From CAZMFZ01 sp964565665 (GTDB taxonomy: Bacteria > Bacteroidota > Bacteroidia > Cytophagales > UBA9547), in assembly GCA_964565665.1 (NCBI GenBank), contig CAZMFZ010000056.1:1-22173 (forward strand): a DNA stretch of 22,173 bases, in the 5' to 3' direction. The position numbers and the translations under genes were made by a program. This document shows, piece after piece, positions 7,781 through 15,761 of the stretch. Every line of letters begins with the position of its first letter. Position 1 is the stretch's first letter. Under the pieces are notes generated by a model that saw only the letters and a program-made list of their open reading frames with translations, made no database searches and was not told the origin of the DNA.

Positions 7781-7800
7781 GTAAATAATATATTATTTAC
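7781..7800. promoter_or_regulatory. Perfect 20-bp palindrome in a long intergenic region
   Basis: GTAAATAATA is followed directly by its reverse complement TATTATTTAC. TATATTTG (7773-7780), a -7-like box, abuts it on the plus strand. The surrounding 7475-8047 stretch is extremely AT-rich and has no gene I can support. A dimeric repressor site is possible, but low complexity makes chance palindromes common. Confidence 0.3.
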
Positions 7801-7974
7801 TGCTAAAATGATGGTTTTCTTTACTAAAAATCCGATTAAAAAAAGTTTAATTACTCTTTTTCTACTTTTTATTTACAAGAAACTATTTATTAAGTAATAA
7901 TATTTGAATTTATTTACAAAGCCATTACAAATTTTTGTTTTGGCTTTGTTTTTTACAATAAATAATAATAATTA

Positions 7975-8004
7975 GATGGATGAGCTTTCAATTAAAGCTC
8001 CATC
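7975..8004. terminator. Hairpin flanking the T9SS remnant
   Basis: GATGGA-TG-AGCTTT at 7975-7988 pairs with AAAGCT-CCATC at 7994-8004 (two bulged bases) around a 5-base loop. A short T run follows on the plus strand (8009-8015). It lies just past the 3' end of the dead T9SS gene on the minus strand, so it may be that gene's old terminator. Confidence 0.45.
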
Positions 8005-8047
8005 AATAGTTTTTCCTTTAATTTCTCTCTTGATGATTGCTTACCCC

Positions 8048-8340
8048 TTATTGGCGAAAGCGTCCGATTGAAAAGCAATGTTTGCTGGTTTTAGCAAAAT
8101 TATTTTCCTGCAACCTTTTAATTACATGTATCACGAAGCCACCACTGTTTGGATTGGGGTAAATGTCAAAACTATACCGTGCTATGGAAAAACTAACGCC
8201 AGTTACAGAACATGAAATTAGAGCCAGCTGTGCTGCATTGCTTATTTGAGCACTGCCACAATTTCCTGTTAAAGTTACCATATAGGTACCACCGGCACCC
8301 GTAGTTATGGCATTGCTTCTACTTAAACTTTTAGCAAAGA
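8048..8340 (-). pseudogene. C-terminal remnant of another T9SS-exported protein
   Basis: On the minus strand the frame reads AKSLSRSNAITTGAGGTYMV, then TLTGNCGSAQISNAAQLA, which is the end of an Ig/PKD-like domain. ISCSVTGVSF and FDIYPNPNSGGFVIHV follow, the opening of a type A T9SS sorting domain. After about 18 residues of sorting domain the sequence stops resembling one (KRLQENNFAKTSKHCFSIGR) and ends at 8048. The usual 70-residue sorting domain is therefore truncated or frame-shifted. The N-terminal body of the protein is also missing; an in-frame stop lies at 8369-8371. It is oriented opposite to the intact CUB/T9SS gene. Confidence 0.6.
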
Positions 8341-8556
8341 ATACATTAAGCCTGACCCTGTAGCACTTTTACGATTATGAATTTATAAAAATCGGAAAAG
8401 TTATAAAATTTAAACTAAAAGTACTTTTATTTCAATGATATGAAACGAAGCTACTGAGAAAAAAAAATTCAATTCATAAGTGATAAACATTGTTTTTTTG
8501 CCACATATCCATATAAAGTAAATGTGCGAGGGGTTTTTTTCACAAATAAATCCCGC

Positions 8557-8564
8557 TATATTTG
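8557..8564 (+). promoter_or_regulatory. Candidate -7 box for the CUB/T9SS gene
   Basis: TATATTTG matches TAnnTTTG about 70 bases before the ATG at 8635. A T run at 8534-8540 is at the right distance for a -33 box but lacks the G. The rest of 8341-8634 holds only AT-rich sequence and a 14-bp palindrome (TAAAAGTACTTTTA, 8416-8429). Confidence 0.4.
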
Positions 8565-8634
8565 ATTATTTGGTTTCTTTATCTAATTTCACAGCCGAAA
8601 ACTTACATTAATTAAACTTAAATCATTAAAGATT

Positions 8635-11055
8635 ATGAAAAAAACATTATTTATTTTACTTATTTTAATTTGCAGCACAGTATTTGCTCAAACTTATACC
8701 ATGCCAGGCACAGGTGGACTTACCGTAACGGGTTGTTCAGGTACTATTTTAGATCCGGGAGGGTCAGGAAATTATTCAATTAATCAAAACAGTTCTATTA
8801 CCATTGTTCCCTCTGACCCAAATAGCTTTGTTGGCATATCATTCTCTGAGTTTAATTTAGAAAACGATTTTGATTTTTTATATTACTACGAAGGCACAAA
8901 TACTTTAAGCGGTTTCATAAGATCATTTACTAACGTTGACTTGCCGCCCAATATTTCTTCGCTATATAGCGATAAGACTTTAACTCTTAGATTTAAATCT
9001 GATGACTCTAACAATGGTAGTGGTTTTGTAGCTTCTATAACTTGCCTAACTATGCCACTCCCTCAACTTTTCACAAGCGATGATGAGTTTGGGTCAGATG
9101 CAATAGCAAGTTCATCTACATTATCTATTACTTCTAATATAAATTGGAGTATCACAGGCATCATACCGAGTTGGCTAACACTATCTACGCTTTCAGGAGC
9201 AAATAGCCAAAATATTATTTTTAGTTTTGCTAATAATGTGTCTTTAAGTAGTAGATCAACAGTATTTACCATTATGGGTGCAGGGATAAAGGAAACGTTA
9301 GATATATTTCAAAATGGTGCAGAATCACTCATACTAAGTTCAATCAATACCGCACTAAGTGCCAATCAAACCATTGTTCCATTGACTGTCACTACAGATG
9401 TATATCCTTGGACTATTACTGGCATACCGAATTGGGTAACTGTTAATTCTATCTCAGGGATTGCAGGGATTTCAAATTTAGTATTAACCGTTTCCGCTAA
9501 TAATACTCAAGAAGAAAGATCAGCTATCTTGTCTTTTAACTATTTGGGTACAAATAGCTTACATTATATAGTGCAAATGCCTAACAACGCGAACATCATT
9601 ACCATGCCAGGAAATAATTTGAAAACAACTTTTACCGGATGCTCTGGGTATATACTTGATCCAGGTGGCTTTGGCAATTACGGAAATAATGTGAACTCTA
9701 TCTTAACCTTAATTTCGGATGATATTAATAAAAAGGTTTCATTAGAATTTATACATTTTAGAACTGAAGGCAATTATGATTTTTTAAATGCTTATGATGG
9801 TTTAATTACTACGGTCGGCACTTCATTATATAGCTTAAGTGGTTCTACAGTACCTGCCTCTAGTTGGTCTCCTAATAATTCCGCTGCTGGATTCACTTTG
9901 AATTTTCTTTCTGATAATTCAAATACCTTTTCAGGTTTTGTATTAAAAGTGGGGTGTGAATATAAATCGTTTGATATGTTGGTTTCAGGCACTTCCAGCA
10001 TTACTACTTGTGGCACCACTCTTTTTGACAATGGTGGGAGAAATAATTATTCCAACAATGTTAATTCCTCATTAATTATATATCCCACCGCTCCTGGTTT
10101 AGCTATACAACTGAAAATCAAAGAATTTACCACCGAAAAATCATTTGATTTCCTGACTATTTACAATGGAGTAACTACGGTTGCAAACAACGCCATACTT
10201 GAAATTTCAGGCACAAACACTATACTTTCCAATATTACCTCTACGGTCACTTCTGGTGCGATGTTGGTTAATTTTAAATCAGATTTCATAAACAATGATC
10301 AAGGATTTGTGATAGAAATAGGATGTATTTTGCCAACTGCTTTGCCGGCTTGTAACCTAGCTTCGCCAACAATCTCATCTACAAATGGAGTACTTACAGC
10401 CAATTCTACATCCGCAGGAGCTACATTTACATGGTATAAAGAGGGTACTAGTATTTCGGGAATCAACACTGCTTTTTATGCTACAACTGTTAATGGATCA
10501 TATAGTGTTAATAATTTCTTAGGAGGCTGTACCAGTTCAATTTCTGGTAATTATCTTTATACGTATACCACTTCTGGCACAGGCACTACTATTGGTTGCA
10601 ATTTGCCTACCGTATTTGTTAAGCCTATAATTGGAGGGATTTCTACAAATATCACAGCTTCTGGAGCTACATTTATATGGTATAAGGATGGTACTAGTAT
10701 ATTGGGGGTGAGCACAAATACATACACAACAACAGTAAGTGGACTTTATAATGCTCAGTATTCTATAAGCACTTGTACAAGCCCTATTTCTGAAGTGTTT
10801 AATTATACCTTTGTTCCAGCCGATATAAAGAGCAATTCTGTAGAAATTAATACCACTATTTATCCCAACCCTAGCAATGGCTCATTTTTAATCGAAACCG
10901 ATTATAATGGTTCGTTCTCTGTTATTAATGTTTTGGGCGAAATAGTATTTAAAGGTTATTTAAAAAATGGTCCTAGTAAAATAGAATTAGGTCTACAAAA
11001 GGGAGTATACTATTTGATTACCGATAAAATTAGCAGAACAATATTGGTTGAATAA
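8635..11055 (+). CDS. Exported CUB/BACON-like protein with T9SS sorting domain
   Basis: This 806-residue protein has a signal peptide (residues 1-19, STVFAQ). CUB domain 1 (20-137) has GCSGTILDPGGSGNYS, DFLYYYEG and LRFKSDDSNNGSGF. Two BACON-like beta-sandwiches follow, at about 145-227 (NINWSITGIIPSWLTLS) and 232-315 (YPWTITGIPNWVTV). CUB 2 (322-441) and CUB 3 (445-564) follow with the same DxGG-x-NYxxN and YDFL/FDFL motifs. Then come two Ig-like repeats sharing GATFTWYKEGTSI and GATFIWYKDGTSI, and a type A sorting domain from about 735 (TTIYPNPSNGSFLIE to RTILVE). CUB and BACON domains bind glycans or proteins, so a surface adhesion or polymer-binding role is likely. No enzyme domain is visible. 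The gene is intact and monocistronic. Confidence 0.85.
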   Translation: MKKTLFILLILICSTVFAQTYTMPGTGGLTVTGCSGTILDPGGSGNYSINQNSSITIVPSDPNSFVGISFSEFNLENDFDFLYYYEGTNTLSGFIRSFTNVDLPPNISSLYSDKTLTLRFKSDDSNNGSGFVASITCLTMPLPQLFTSDDEFGSDAIASSSTLSITSNINWSITGIIPSWLTLSTLSGANSQNIIFSFANNVSLSSRSTVFTIMGAGIKETLDIFQNGAESLILSSINTALSANQTIVPLTVTTDVYPWTITGIPNWVTVNSISGIAGISNLVLTVSANNTQEERSAILSFNYLGTNSLHYIVQMPNNANIITMPGNNLKTTFTGCSGYILDPGGFGNYGNNVNSILTLISDDINKKVSLEFIHFRTEGNYDFLNAYDGLITTVGTSLYSLSGSTVPASSWSPNNSAAGFTLNFLSDNSNTFSGFVLKVGCEYKSFDMLVSGTSSITTCGTTLFDNGGRNNYSNNVNSSLIIYPTAPGLAIQLKIKEFTTEKSFDFLTIYNGVTTVANNAILEISGTNTILSNITSTVTSGAMLVNFKSDFINNDQGFVIEIGCILPTALPACNLASPTISSTNGVLTANSTSAGATFTWYKEGTSISGINTAFYATTVNGSYSVNNFLGGCTSSISGNYLYTYTTSGTGTTIGCNLPTVFVKPIIGGISTNITASGATFIWYKDGTSILGVSTNTYTTTVSGLYNAQYSISTCTSPISEVFNYTFVPADIKSNSVEINTTIYPNPSNGSFLIETDYNGSFSVINVLGEIVFKGYLKNGPSKIELGLQKGVYYLITDKISRTILVE

Positions 11056-11101
11056 TCTAAATTGGGATTAGTATTCACTAAGGATATTTCTAGCAACTTC
11101 G

Positions 11102-11148
11102 CATCAAGATTTTATTTGGTTAAATAATAGCCATATAAAATCTTGATG
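11102..11148 (+). terminator. Terminator hairpin after the CUB/T9SS gene
   Basis: CATCAAGATTTTAT at 11102-11115 is perfectly complementary to ATAAAATCTTGATG at 11135-11148, a 14-bp stem with a 19-base loop, followed by TATTTT. It lies 47 bases after the stop codon. Confidence 0.6.
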
Positions 11149-11290
11149 TATTTTAGGCAATATCACATTCCCAAATTAACTATGGAACTGGATGAAGTTT
11201 TACTTAACAGCCTACGTTTAAATGATACTTCGCAACACTAAAAACCAATTGGTATTTTTTTGAATTTATCCATATTGGTCTATTATTTTT

Positions 11291-11298
11291 TATCTTTG
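11291..11298 (+). promoter_or_regulatory. Candidate -7 box for the soluble histidine kinase
   Basis: TATCTTTG matches TAnnTTTG. It lies about 110 bases before the ATG at 11408. No -33 element at the standard spacing was found, so this is weak. I see no gene in 11149-11407. Confidence 0.3.
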
Positions 11299-11407
11299 GA
11301 AATTGGTATTTGGTATATAATTAGTATTTTTATTGTATATATTTAGCTGAATAGAGAACAAAAACTAGTCGAAGTGTATTCATTTGCTGAAAAACAAAAA
11401 TACAAAG

Positions 11408-12223
11408 ATGCTCGATAGTGAAAATGAGCTGATTTACAAATCAGAAGAGCTGGAATCGCAAAATGAAGAGTTGGCAGCGGCAGTTGAAGAATTAGTGAGT
11501 AAAAATAACCAGCTTAATTCGGCCCTTTATCAGTTGAAGGAACGTAACGAAGAGCTAAGTGAATTGGTATACCGCACTTCTCACGATTTGAAATCTCCCC
11601 TCACTTCTGTAAAAGGATTGCTTTATCTGATCCAACAAGAGGATCTTCCACCTCCATTGGTTGAATATGTGCAAATGTTGGATAAAGTAATGTTGCAAAT
11701 GAGCTCCGTTTTGTATTCAGTTTCTTTGTTTAATAAAGCGGCTATTGAAGACGTTAATTTTGGGTTGTTTCCTTTAATAGATTTGATAGAGAAAGTTGTT
11801 AATTCTTTTTATGAGGTTGAGGGTTATCAGTTTGTTCGGTTTCAAATAGATGTAAATCCAGATCTCATTATTAAAACTGACATTACTTTATTAGAAGCAG
11901 CACTTTCTGCTTTGGTTGAAAATGCCATTTTTTACAGAAACGAACAGAAGCCAGATATTGCTATTTCTGTTTCATTGATAAAAGACAAAATCCATATTGC
12001 AATTCAAGACAACGGAGATGGTATGGTTGACAAAGTTCTCCACAGAGCATTCGACATGTTTTATAGAGGCAACAATAAGTCCAAAGGTTCAGGTTTAGGG
12101 CTGTATATTGTGAAAAAAATTATGCAAAGGTTAGATGGAAGTATCAAACTTTTACCTCAGCCTGTTGGGCTTAAGGTTGAGCTGGAATTGCCTATTTTGC
12201 AGCCTCAGCTTTCATTTCTTTGA
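11408..12223 (+). CDS. Soluble coiled-coil sensor histidine kinase
   Basis: The product is 271 residues from the ATG at 11408; an in-frame TTG at 11384 would add eight residues. Residues 5-52 are a heptad-rich coiled coil (KSEELESQNEELAAAVEELV). HisKA follows with His59 in RTSHDLKSPLTSV. The ATPase domain has the N box ENAIFY (Asn172), G1 DNGDGM (201-206), F box FDMFYRGNNKS and G2 GSGLGL (227-232). No sensor domain or membrane segment is present, so the coil must receive the signal, perhaps through a partner. The 3' end overlaps the convergent gene by 32 bases. TGA is the real stop here. No response regulator is seen in the window. Confidence 0.85.
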   Translation: MLDSENELIYKSEELESQNEELAAAVEELVSKNNQLNSALYQLKERNEELSELVYRTSHDLKSPLTSVKGLLYLIQQEDLPPPLVEYVQMLDKVMLQMSSVLYSVSLFNKAAIEDVNFGLFPLIDLIEKVVNSFYEVEGYQFVRFQIDVNPDLIIKTDITLLEAALSALVENAIFYRNEQKPDIAISVSLIKDKIHIAIQDNGDGMVDKVLHRAFDMFYRGNNKSKGSGLGLYIVKKIMQRLDGSIKLLPQPVGLKVELELPILQPQLSFL

Positions 12224-12548
12224 GCCTATTTATTTCATCGCTAAGTTTATTGATGTAGATTAAAGTATTGGAAGCCATTAGTTCTTGACATTCATTTTTT
12301 TCGCTCAAAAACCTGATTTCAGCTTTCAGGCTTTCTATTTTTTCAAAATAATCATTTTTAGTTCTTTCACTTGCAGCTAATTCTACATTCTTCTGAATTG
12401 ATATTTTAGAATTAATTTCATTTTTTAACTTCGAAATAACAGCTTCAAAATATGCAACTACAAGAGCAAGCTTTTCTTCGCATGTAGAATGTAAAAGAAG
12501 ATGATCATTTGAAAATATTTCCTTTAGCTTAATCTCCAAATTATCCAT
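12192..12548 (-). CDS. Coiled-coil protein of unknown function
   Basis: This 118-residue acidic/basic protein is predicted to be nearly all helix. An N-terminal helix (LEIKLKEIFSNDHLLLH) is followed by a long coiled coil from about residue 28 to the end (VVAYFEAVISKLKNEINSKI, KIESLKAEIRFLSEKN, INKLSDEINRLKEMKAEAAK). No signal peptide is present and I do not recognise a family. It lies 15 bases downstream of the STAS-like gene on the same strand, so the two are probably one transcript. It overlaps the convergent histidine kinase by 32 bases. It could be a scaffold or signalling partner, but that is only inference from position. Confidence 0.7.
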   Translation of the reverse strand: MDNLEIKLKEIFSNDHLLLHSTCEEKLALVVAYFEAVISKLKNEINSKISIQKNVELAASERTKNDYFEKIESLKAEIRFLSEKNECQELMASNTLIYINKLSDEINRLKEMKAEAAK

Positions 12549-12563
12549 TCTGTTGCTGTATAA

Positions 12564-12986
12564 TTAATTTTCTATAGCCTGTTCTACTGAATCTGCATAT
12601 TGAATGTCCATCAATTTGAATTTGCCATTTGGATAACTGGCTGCTATTTTTTCACGCCCAATTTTCACACTGTACTTAAATATTTCATTATTAGGAAGAA
12701 TTTTTCTGTGAATACGAAGACCTAGGTCATACATTTTCTCTTTCCAATCTACAAAATACCATTCCATTGAAGGTTGATGAAAAACGGTAAGTTGTCTTTT
12801 ATCAAAAATCAGTTTTGTAACTTTTTGTTTCAGTAAACTTTCGCCTATATAATTGAATATTGCTTTAAAGTCTTCTATTGGAATATAAGTTGACGTTGCT
12901 TCCACTACCATGATTTCAGGATGGTTTGAAACTCTGTGAACAGACGCATGATTAAAAGTTTTTTCTGTAATTAAATTAGTACTCAT
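12564..12986 (-). CDS. STAS/SpoIIAA-like protein
   Basis: The 140-residue cytoplasmic protein begins MSTNLITEKTF and has the alternating strand-helix layout of the STAS/SpoIIAA-like fold. It has MVVEATSTYIPIEDFKAIFN, then VTKLIFDKRQLTVFHQPSME with the conserved-looking FDKRxLxVFHQPSMEWY segment. Later come KILPNNEIFKYSVKIGREK and the C-terminal LMDIQYADSVEQAIEN. Similar proteins occur in Bacteroidota without known function. STAS-like proteins usually act in signalling by protein-protein contact. No obvious phospho-Ser of the anti-anti-sigma type is identifiable. It is first in a two-gene unit with the coiled-coil gene 15 bases downstream. Confidence 0.65.
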   Translation of the reverse strand: MSTNLITEKTFNHASVHRVSNHPEIMVVEATSTYIPIEDFKAIFNYIGESLLKQKVTKLIFDKRQLTVFHQPSMEWYFVDWKEKMYDLGLRIHRKILPNNEIFKYSVKIGREKIAASYPNGKFKLMDIQYADSVEQAIEN

Positions 12987-13109
12987 TTTTCATTTGTGTT
13001 TGTATAGTGAAAATTATAACTTTTAAAAACAGAGTATTGTTTGCTAAGCATCTAAAATGACTTCTGATGGAGTTATGCTTCACAAGCAGATTTAAGTGAA
13101 GCACATAAC

Positions 13110-13141
13110 CGCTCTTTTGAATTGCGTAATTCAAAAGAGCG
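13110..13141 (-). terminator. Hairpin downstream of the universal stress gene
   Basis: CGCTCTTTTGAATT at 13110-13123 pairs perfectly with AATTCAAAAGAGCG at 13128-13141 around a 4-base loop. It lies 36 bases after the stop of the gene at 13177. No T run follows the stem, but such A/T-cored hairpins commonly end genes in this phylum. Confidence 0.6.
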
Positions 13142-13176
13142 AATGACATTATAGCGGACTAATTGCCCACTCGATA

Positions 13177-14052
13177 TTATCCGATGAAGCCTGAGTTGGA
13201 TACAGACCCGCTTACCTCTACTAATTCATCAGGAATAGCGAGAAAAGGAATATGTGTGTGAATAGCCATTTGTTTGGTGACGCTCGTATGAAACAGATTT
13301 GCAAGAAAGCCCCTTTTGTGGGCAATCATTACGATGAGGGATGCATGTTTATTAACTGCAAATGCTTCTACAGCATGAATCAAGTTTTCTTTGAAAGAAT
13401 GGTTGAGTGTTACTTTCGAATCCGCAAACAATGTTTTTACATATTCAAATTCCTTGGCTTCATATTCTTTATTAACAGCATCTCTATAAGGTTCGGTATC
13501 GTAGAACACATTGATAGTGGCATTCAACGAGGCTGAAAGCTCTATGAAATAATCGGGAATGAAATCTACTCCTTTAAAATCGGTGGCAAATACTATTTGT
13601 GCCTCTTTAGTCAACTCTCCTTTATAGTTTTGCGGTACTACTAACACTGGGATTTTCTTGCTACCAATCAAATGGCTCGTGTTTGACCCAAAAACGGAGG
13701 TATAAGCATAGTCTATCCCTGGTGTTCCCATCACTACCAAATCGGCATGTTTAGATTGTGCCAGTTCTATTATAGAGTCGTTCAACAATCCTTCCAATAT
13801 AAAAGATTGTATTTGTATTCCTTTTTCACTCACCATCTGTTTAACTTCTTTCATTTGATCGTGCACCATTTTTGGCAAGGGCATAATATCAACATAAGGT
13901 TGCCAAATGGGAGTGGTATCCACAATAAGCTCAGGTGTATGCACATATACTATCAACAACTGGGCTTTCATAGTTATGGCAAGTGAACATGCGTAACGTA
14001 CTGCATTGAGTGAGCAGTCGGAAAAATCTACGGGTACGATTATCTTTTTCAT
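13177..14052 (-). CDS. Tandem-domain universal stress protein (UspA family)
   Basis: This 291-residue protein has two Usp domains. The first (1-140) starts KKIIVPVDFSDCSLNAVRYA and ends with the ATP-binding pattern G-x2-G-x9-G-S (Gly109, Gly112, Gly122-Ser123), then VPVLVVP-like KIPVLVVP. It should bind ATP. The second (about 150-280), starting IVFATDF, lacks the glycine pattern. In its place it has SLIVMIAHKRGFLANLFHTS, then IHTHIPFLAIPDE, so it is probably a non-nucleotide or dimerisation half. The same degenerate second half recurs in the gene cut by the window end (21766 on). A TAAATTTG box lies at 14086-14093. It probably responds to stress or growth arrest. Confidence 0.85.
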   Translation of the reverse strand: MKKIIVPVDFSDCSLNAVRYACSLAITMKAQLLIVYVHTPELIVDTTPIWQPYVDIMPLPKMVHDQMKEVKQMVSEKGIQIQSFILEGLLNDSIIELAQSKHADLVVMGTPGIDYAYTSVFGSNTSHLIGSKKIPVLVVPQNYKGELTKEAQIVFATDFKGVDFIPDYFIELSASLNATINVFYDTEPYRDAVNKEYEAKEFEYVKTLFADSKVTLNHSFKENLIHAVEAFAVNKHASLIVMIAHKRGFLANLFHTSVTKQMAIHTHIPFLAIPDELVEVSGSVSNSGFIG

Positions 14053-14085
14053 GGTATTGAAGTTTGAATGGTTTGTTTACTTTCT

Positions 14086-14093
14086 CAAATTTA
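14086..14093 (-). promoter_or_regulatory. Candidate -7 box for the universal stress gene
   Basis: On the minus strand this reads TAAATTTG, matching TAnnTTTG, about 35 bases before the ATG at 14052. The upstream -33 element is not clear. Confidence 0.35.
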
Positions 14094-14308
14094 AACATTT
14101 AAAAAGTAGATGTGTTACATAAGTGTTAAATTCATAAGTATATTTTTATTATAAGAAAGGAGTACTGTTGTTACCTTTTTAGGTGTTCTATAACAGCAAT
14201 CCGGTAATTTTCTCTTAGTTGTTTGTTGGTGTAAAATACCAATGGTGGAGTATAGCGAGAATACCTGATGAGATAATATCCCTTTGATATGAGTTTCTAC
14301 AATCGCTA

Positions 14309-14348
14309 AGCTAACTTATCGAACTGCCTAGTTAGGAGCTATTTTTTT
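14309..14348 (+). terminator. Terminator-like hairpin in the crp/fnr leader
   Basis: AGCTAACT at 14309-14316 pairs with AGTTAG-GAGCT at 14330-14340 (one bulged G region), followed by a T7 run at 14342-14348. No plus-strand gene precedes it within 250 bases. It either ends a short unannotated RNA or attenuates transcription into the regulator gene at 14461. The rest of 14053-14460 shows no protein gene. Confidence 0.4.
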
Positions 14349-14357
14349 GAAGAACTC

Positions 14358-14381
14358 TTAACAAGTTTTATACCTTGTTAA
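14358..14381. promoter_or_regulatory. Palindromic candidate operator upstream of crp/fnr
   Basis: TTAACAAG at 14358-14365 and CTTGTTAA at 14374-14381 are perfect inverted 8-mers with an 8-base centre. The site lies 80 bases before the regulator gene. Autoregulation is a natural guess, but the spacing differs from the classic TTGAT-N4-ATCAA Fnr site. Confidence 0.35.
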
Positions 14382-14460
14382 TATTATTTTGGTTTAATTT
14401 CCCTAATATTTTTTGCAGATCCTCAGTTTTTGCATATCTTGAATAATTAATTTAAAAGTA

Positions 14461-15156
14461 ATGTCAACAATGGAACAACAGTATTCACCCAAATTTTGGT
14501 ACTTAGAAAAATTTGATTTCACACAAAAGCTTTGCAAAGAGGAAAAAATACATCTTGAAAAAGCCATGGTGATGAAGAATGTCAATAAGGACACATTACT
14601 TCATTTTCCCGAGATGAAGGAAGATTATATCTATTTCTTAAAAGAAGGATTTGTTAAAATAGTACACATAAATGAAAGTGGTGCAGAGCAAATAAAATAT
14701 GTGTTGACTCCAGGCAATATTTTTGGAGAGCTTTCTCTGCTAGGCAATAAAGAAGACTCTGACGACTATGCGATTGCGATGGATAACTGCGTTATTTGTT
14801 TTATGAATGTTGCAGATTTAAAAGGGATGATGGGAAAAAACAATGATTTGTCAATCAAGATATATAAGTTGGTAGGCTTAAGAATTAAACGTATTGAAAG
14901 AAAACTCGAAAACCTCATCTTCAAAGATGCTAAAACACGCATAATTGAGTTTCTATTGGAATTGGCAAAAGAATTTGGCAAACAGGAAGGTAGTGTAGTT
15001 TCTGTAAGAAGTTTTCTCTCTCATGAGGAAATTGGTAAAATAACTACTACTTCCAGACAAACGGTGACCACAGTTTTAAATGAATTAAAGGTAAAAGGTT
15101 TAATTTCATACAATAAAACTAAATACGAATTTCATTCGCTCAAATTATTGAATTAG
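14461..15156 (+). CDS. Crp/Fnr-family transcriptional regulator
   Basis: This 231-residue protein has an N-terminal cyclic-nucleotide-binding-like barrel (about 25-125: YIYFLKEGFVKIVHINESGA, then PGNIFGELSLLG). A long dimer helix follows (about 128-155), then a winged helix-turn-helix (186-215: LSHEEIGKITTTSRQTVTTV, then LNELKVKGLI). The phosphate-binding cassette lacks the Arg and Ser/Thr of cAMP-binding Crp (KEDSDDYAIA instead). It also has no N-terminal Cys cluster for an Fnr iron-sulphur centre. The ligand is therefore unknown. ATG 14461 is chosen; ATG 14470 is an alternative. Its stop overlaps that of the convergent DinB gene by 3 bases. A palindrome at 14358-14381 could be an autoregulatory site. 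Confidence 0.85.
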   Translation: MSTMEQQYSPKFWYLEKFDFTQKLCKEEKIHLEKAMVMKNVNKDTLLHFPEMKEDYIYFLKEGFVKIVHINESGAEQIKYVLTPGNIFGELSLLGNKEDSDDYAIAMDNCVICFMNVADLKGMMGKNNDLSIKIYKLVGLRIKRIERKLENLIFKDAKTRIIEFLLELAKEFGKQEGSVVSVRSFLSHEEIGKITTTSRQTVTTVLNELKVKGLISYNKTKYEFHSLKLLN

Positions 15157-15674
15157 TATATCGTATCATTGACCTTAATATCAATGAATTTTATAGTTGA
15201 AGGAGCAACGCCAAAATTTTCCCCCAGTTTAATATCTGGAAAATAAACGCTCATTGCCATACCTATTATTGCCATGTGGTGAATTGTGTGTTCTATATTG
15301 TAGGCAATCTCCCGATCCCAATTTGAAGAAATACGTAGTTTTTTTTCGTCTTCAGGAAATGCCAGAAAACTAAGCTGAATAATAGTTTCACACTTTGTCC
15401 CAGAAAGAATACCTTCAATCAAATTCATAGAACGTTTGCATTCCTCCTTGTCCATCTCAAGCAACAAATTTCTTTTTCTTAAATCGTAGTCCAACACATT
15501 ATACTCTTTGCTTTCTAAGAGGCATTCATAGAATTCTATGATATGCCTTACATGCTTACCAATAGAATTATTATGCAACAAAGGCAATGGCATACTAAAT
15601 TGTTCATTGGAAATAGTGTCTAAGAAAAAGGCAAGCTGGTTGAATACCGAAAATGTGGCTTGAACTAAACGCAT
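15153..15674 (-). CDS. DinB-like metal-dependent protein
   Basis: This 173-residue four-helix protein of the DinB/YfiT superfamily is likely. The metal-ligand pattern is visible: a His pair in IGKHVRHIIEFYE (His41, His44) and the H-x3-H in IEHTIHHMAIIGM (His129, His133). The superfamily includes bacillithiol or mycothiol-dependent transferases and many proteins of unknown activity; the substrate cannot be read from the sequence. Residues 1-25 (ATFSVFNQLAFFLDTIS) form the first helix. It stands convergent to the Crp/Fnr gene, overlapping it by three bases at the stop codons. It is separated from yceI by a hairpin terminator. Confidence 0.75.
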   Translation of the reverse strand: MRLVQATFSVFNQLAFFLDTISNEQFSMPLPLLHNNSIGKHVRHIIEFYECLLESKEYNVLDYDLRKRNLLLEMDKEECKRSMNLIEGILSGTKCETIIQLSFLAFPEDEKKLRISSNWDREIAYNIEHTIHHMAIIGMAMSVYFPDIKLGENFGVAPSTIKFIDIKVNDTIY

Positions 15675-15721
15675 GAAATTCCATTTTCTAGCATGTGTGT
15701 ATAAATTTAATTAGATAACAA

Positions 15722-15754
15722 AAGGCACAGCACCAAATATGGATACTGTGCCTT
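15722..15754 (-). terminator. Terminator of the YceI gene
   Basis: AAGGCACAG at 15722-15730 pairs perfectly with CTGTGCCTT at 15746-15754. Read on the minus strand the stem is followed by TTGTT. It lies 8 bases after the yceI stop codon and separates it from the DinB gene. Confidence 0.65.
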
Positions 15755-15761
15755 CATTAGT

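Noticed and set aside
7808..7897. 29-aa peptide MMVFFTKNPIKKSLITLFLL... after the 20-bp palindrome
   Set aside because: It is a basic hydrophobic peptide in very AT-rich DNA. No homology or signal supports it, so it is left as a possibility only in the palindrome finding.
13252..13986. Plus-strand frames opposite the universal stress gene
   Set aside because: Aromatic- and Cys-rich translations of the antisense strand, with no signal of selection.
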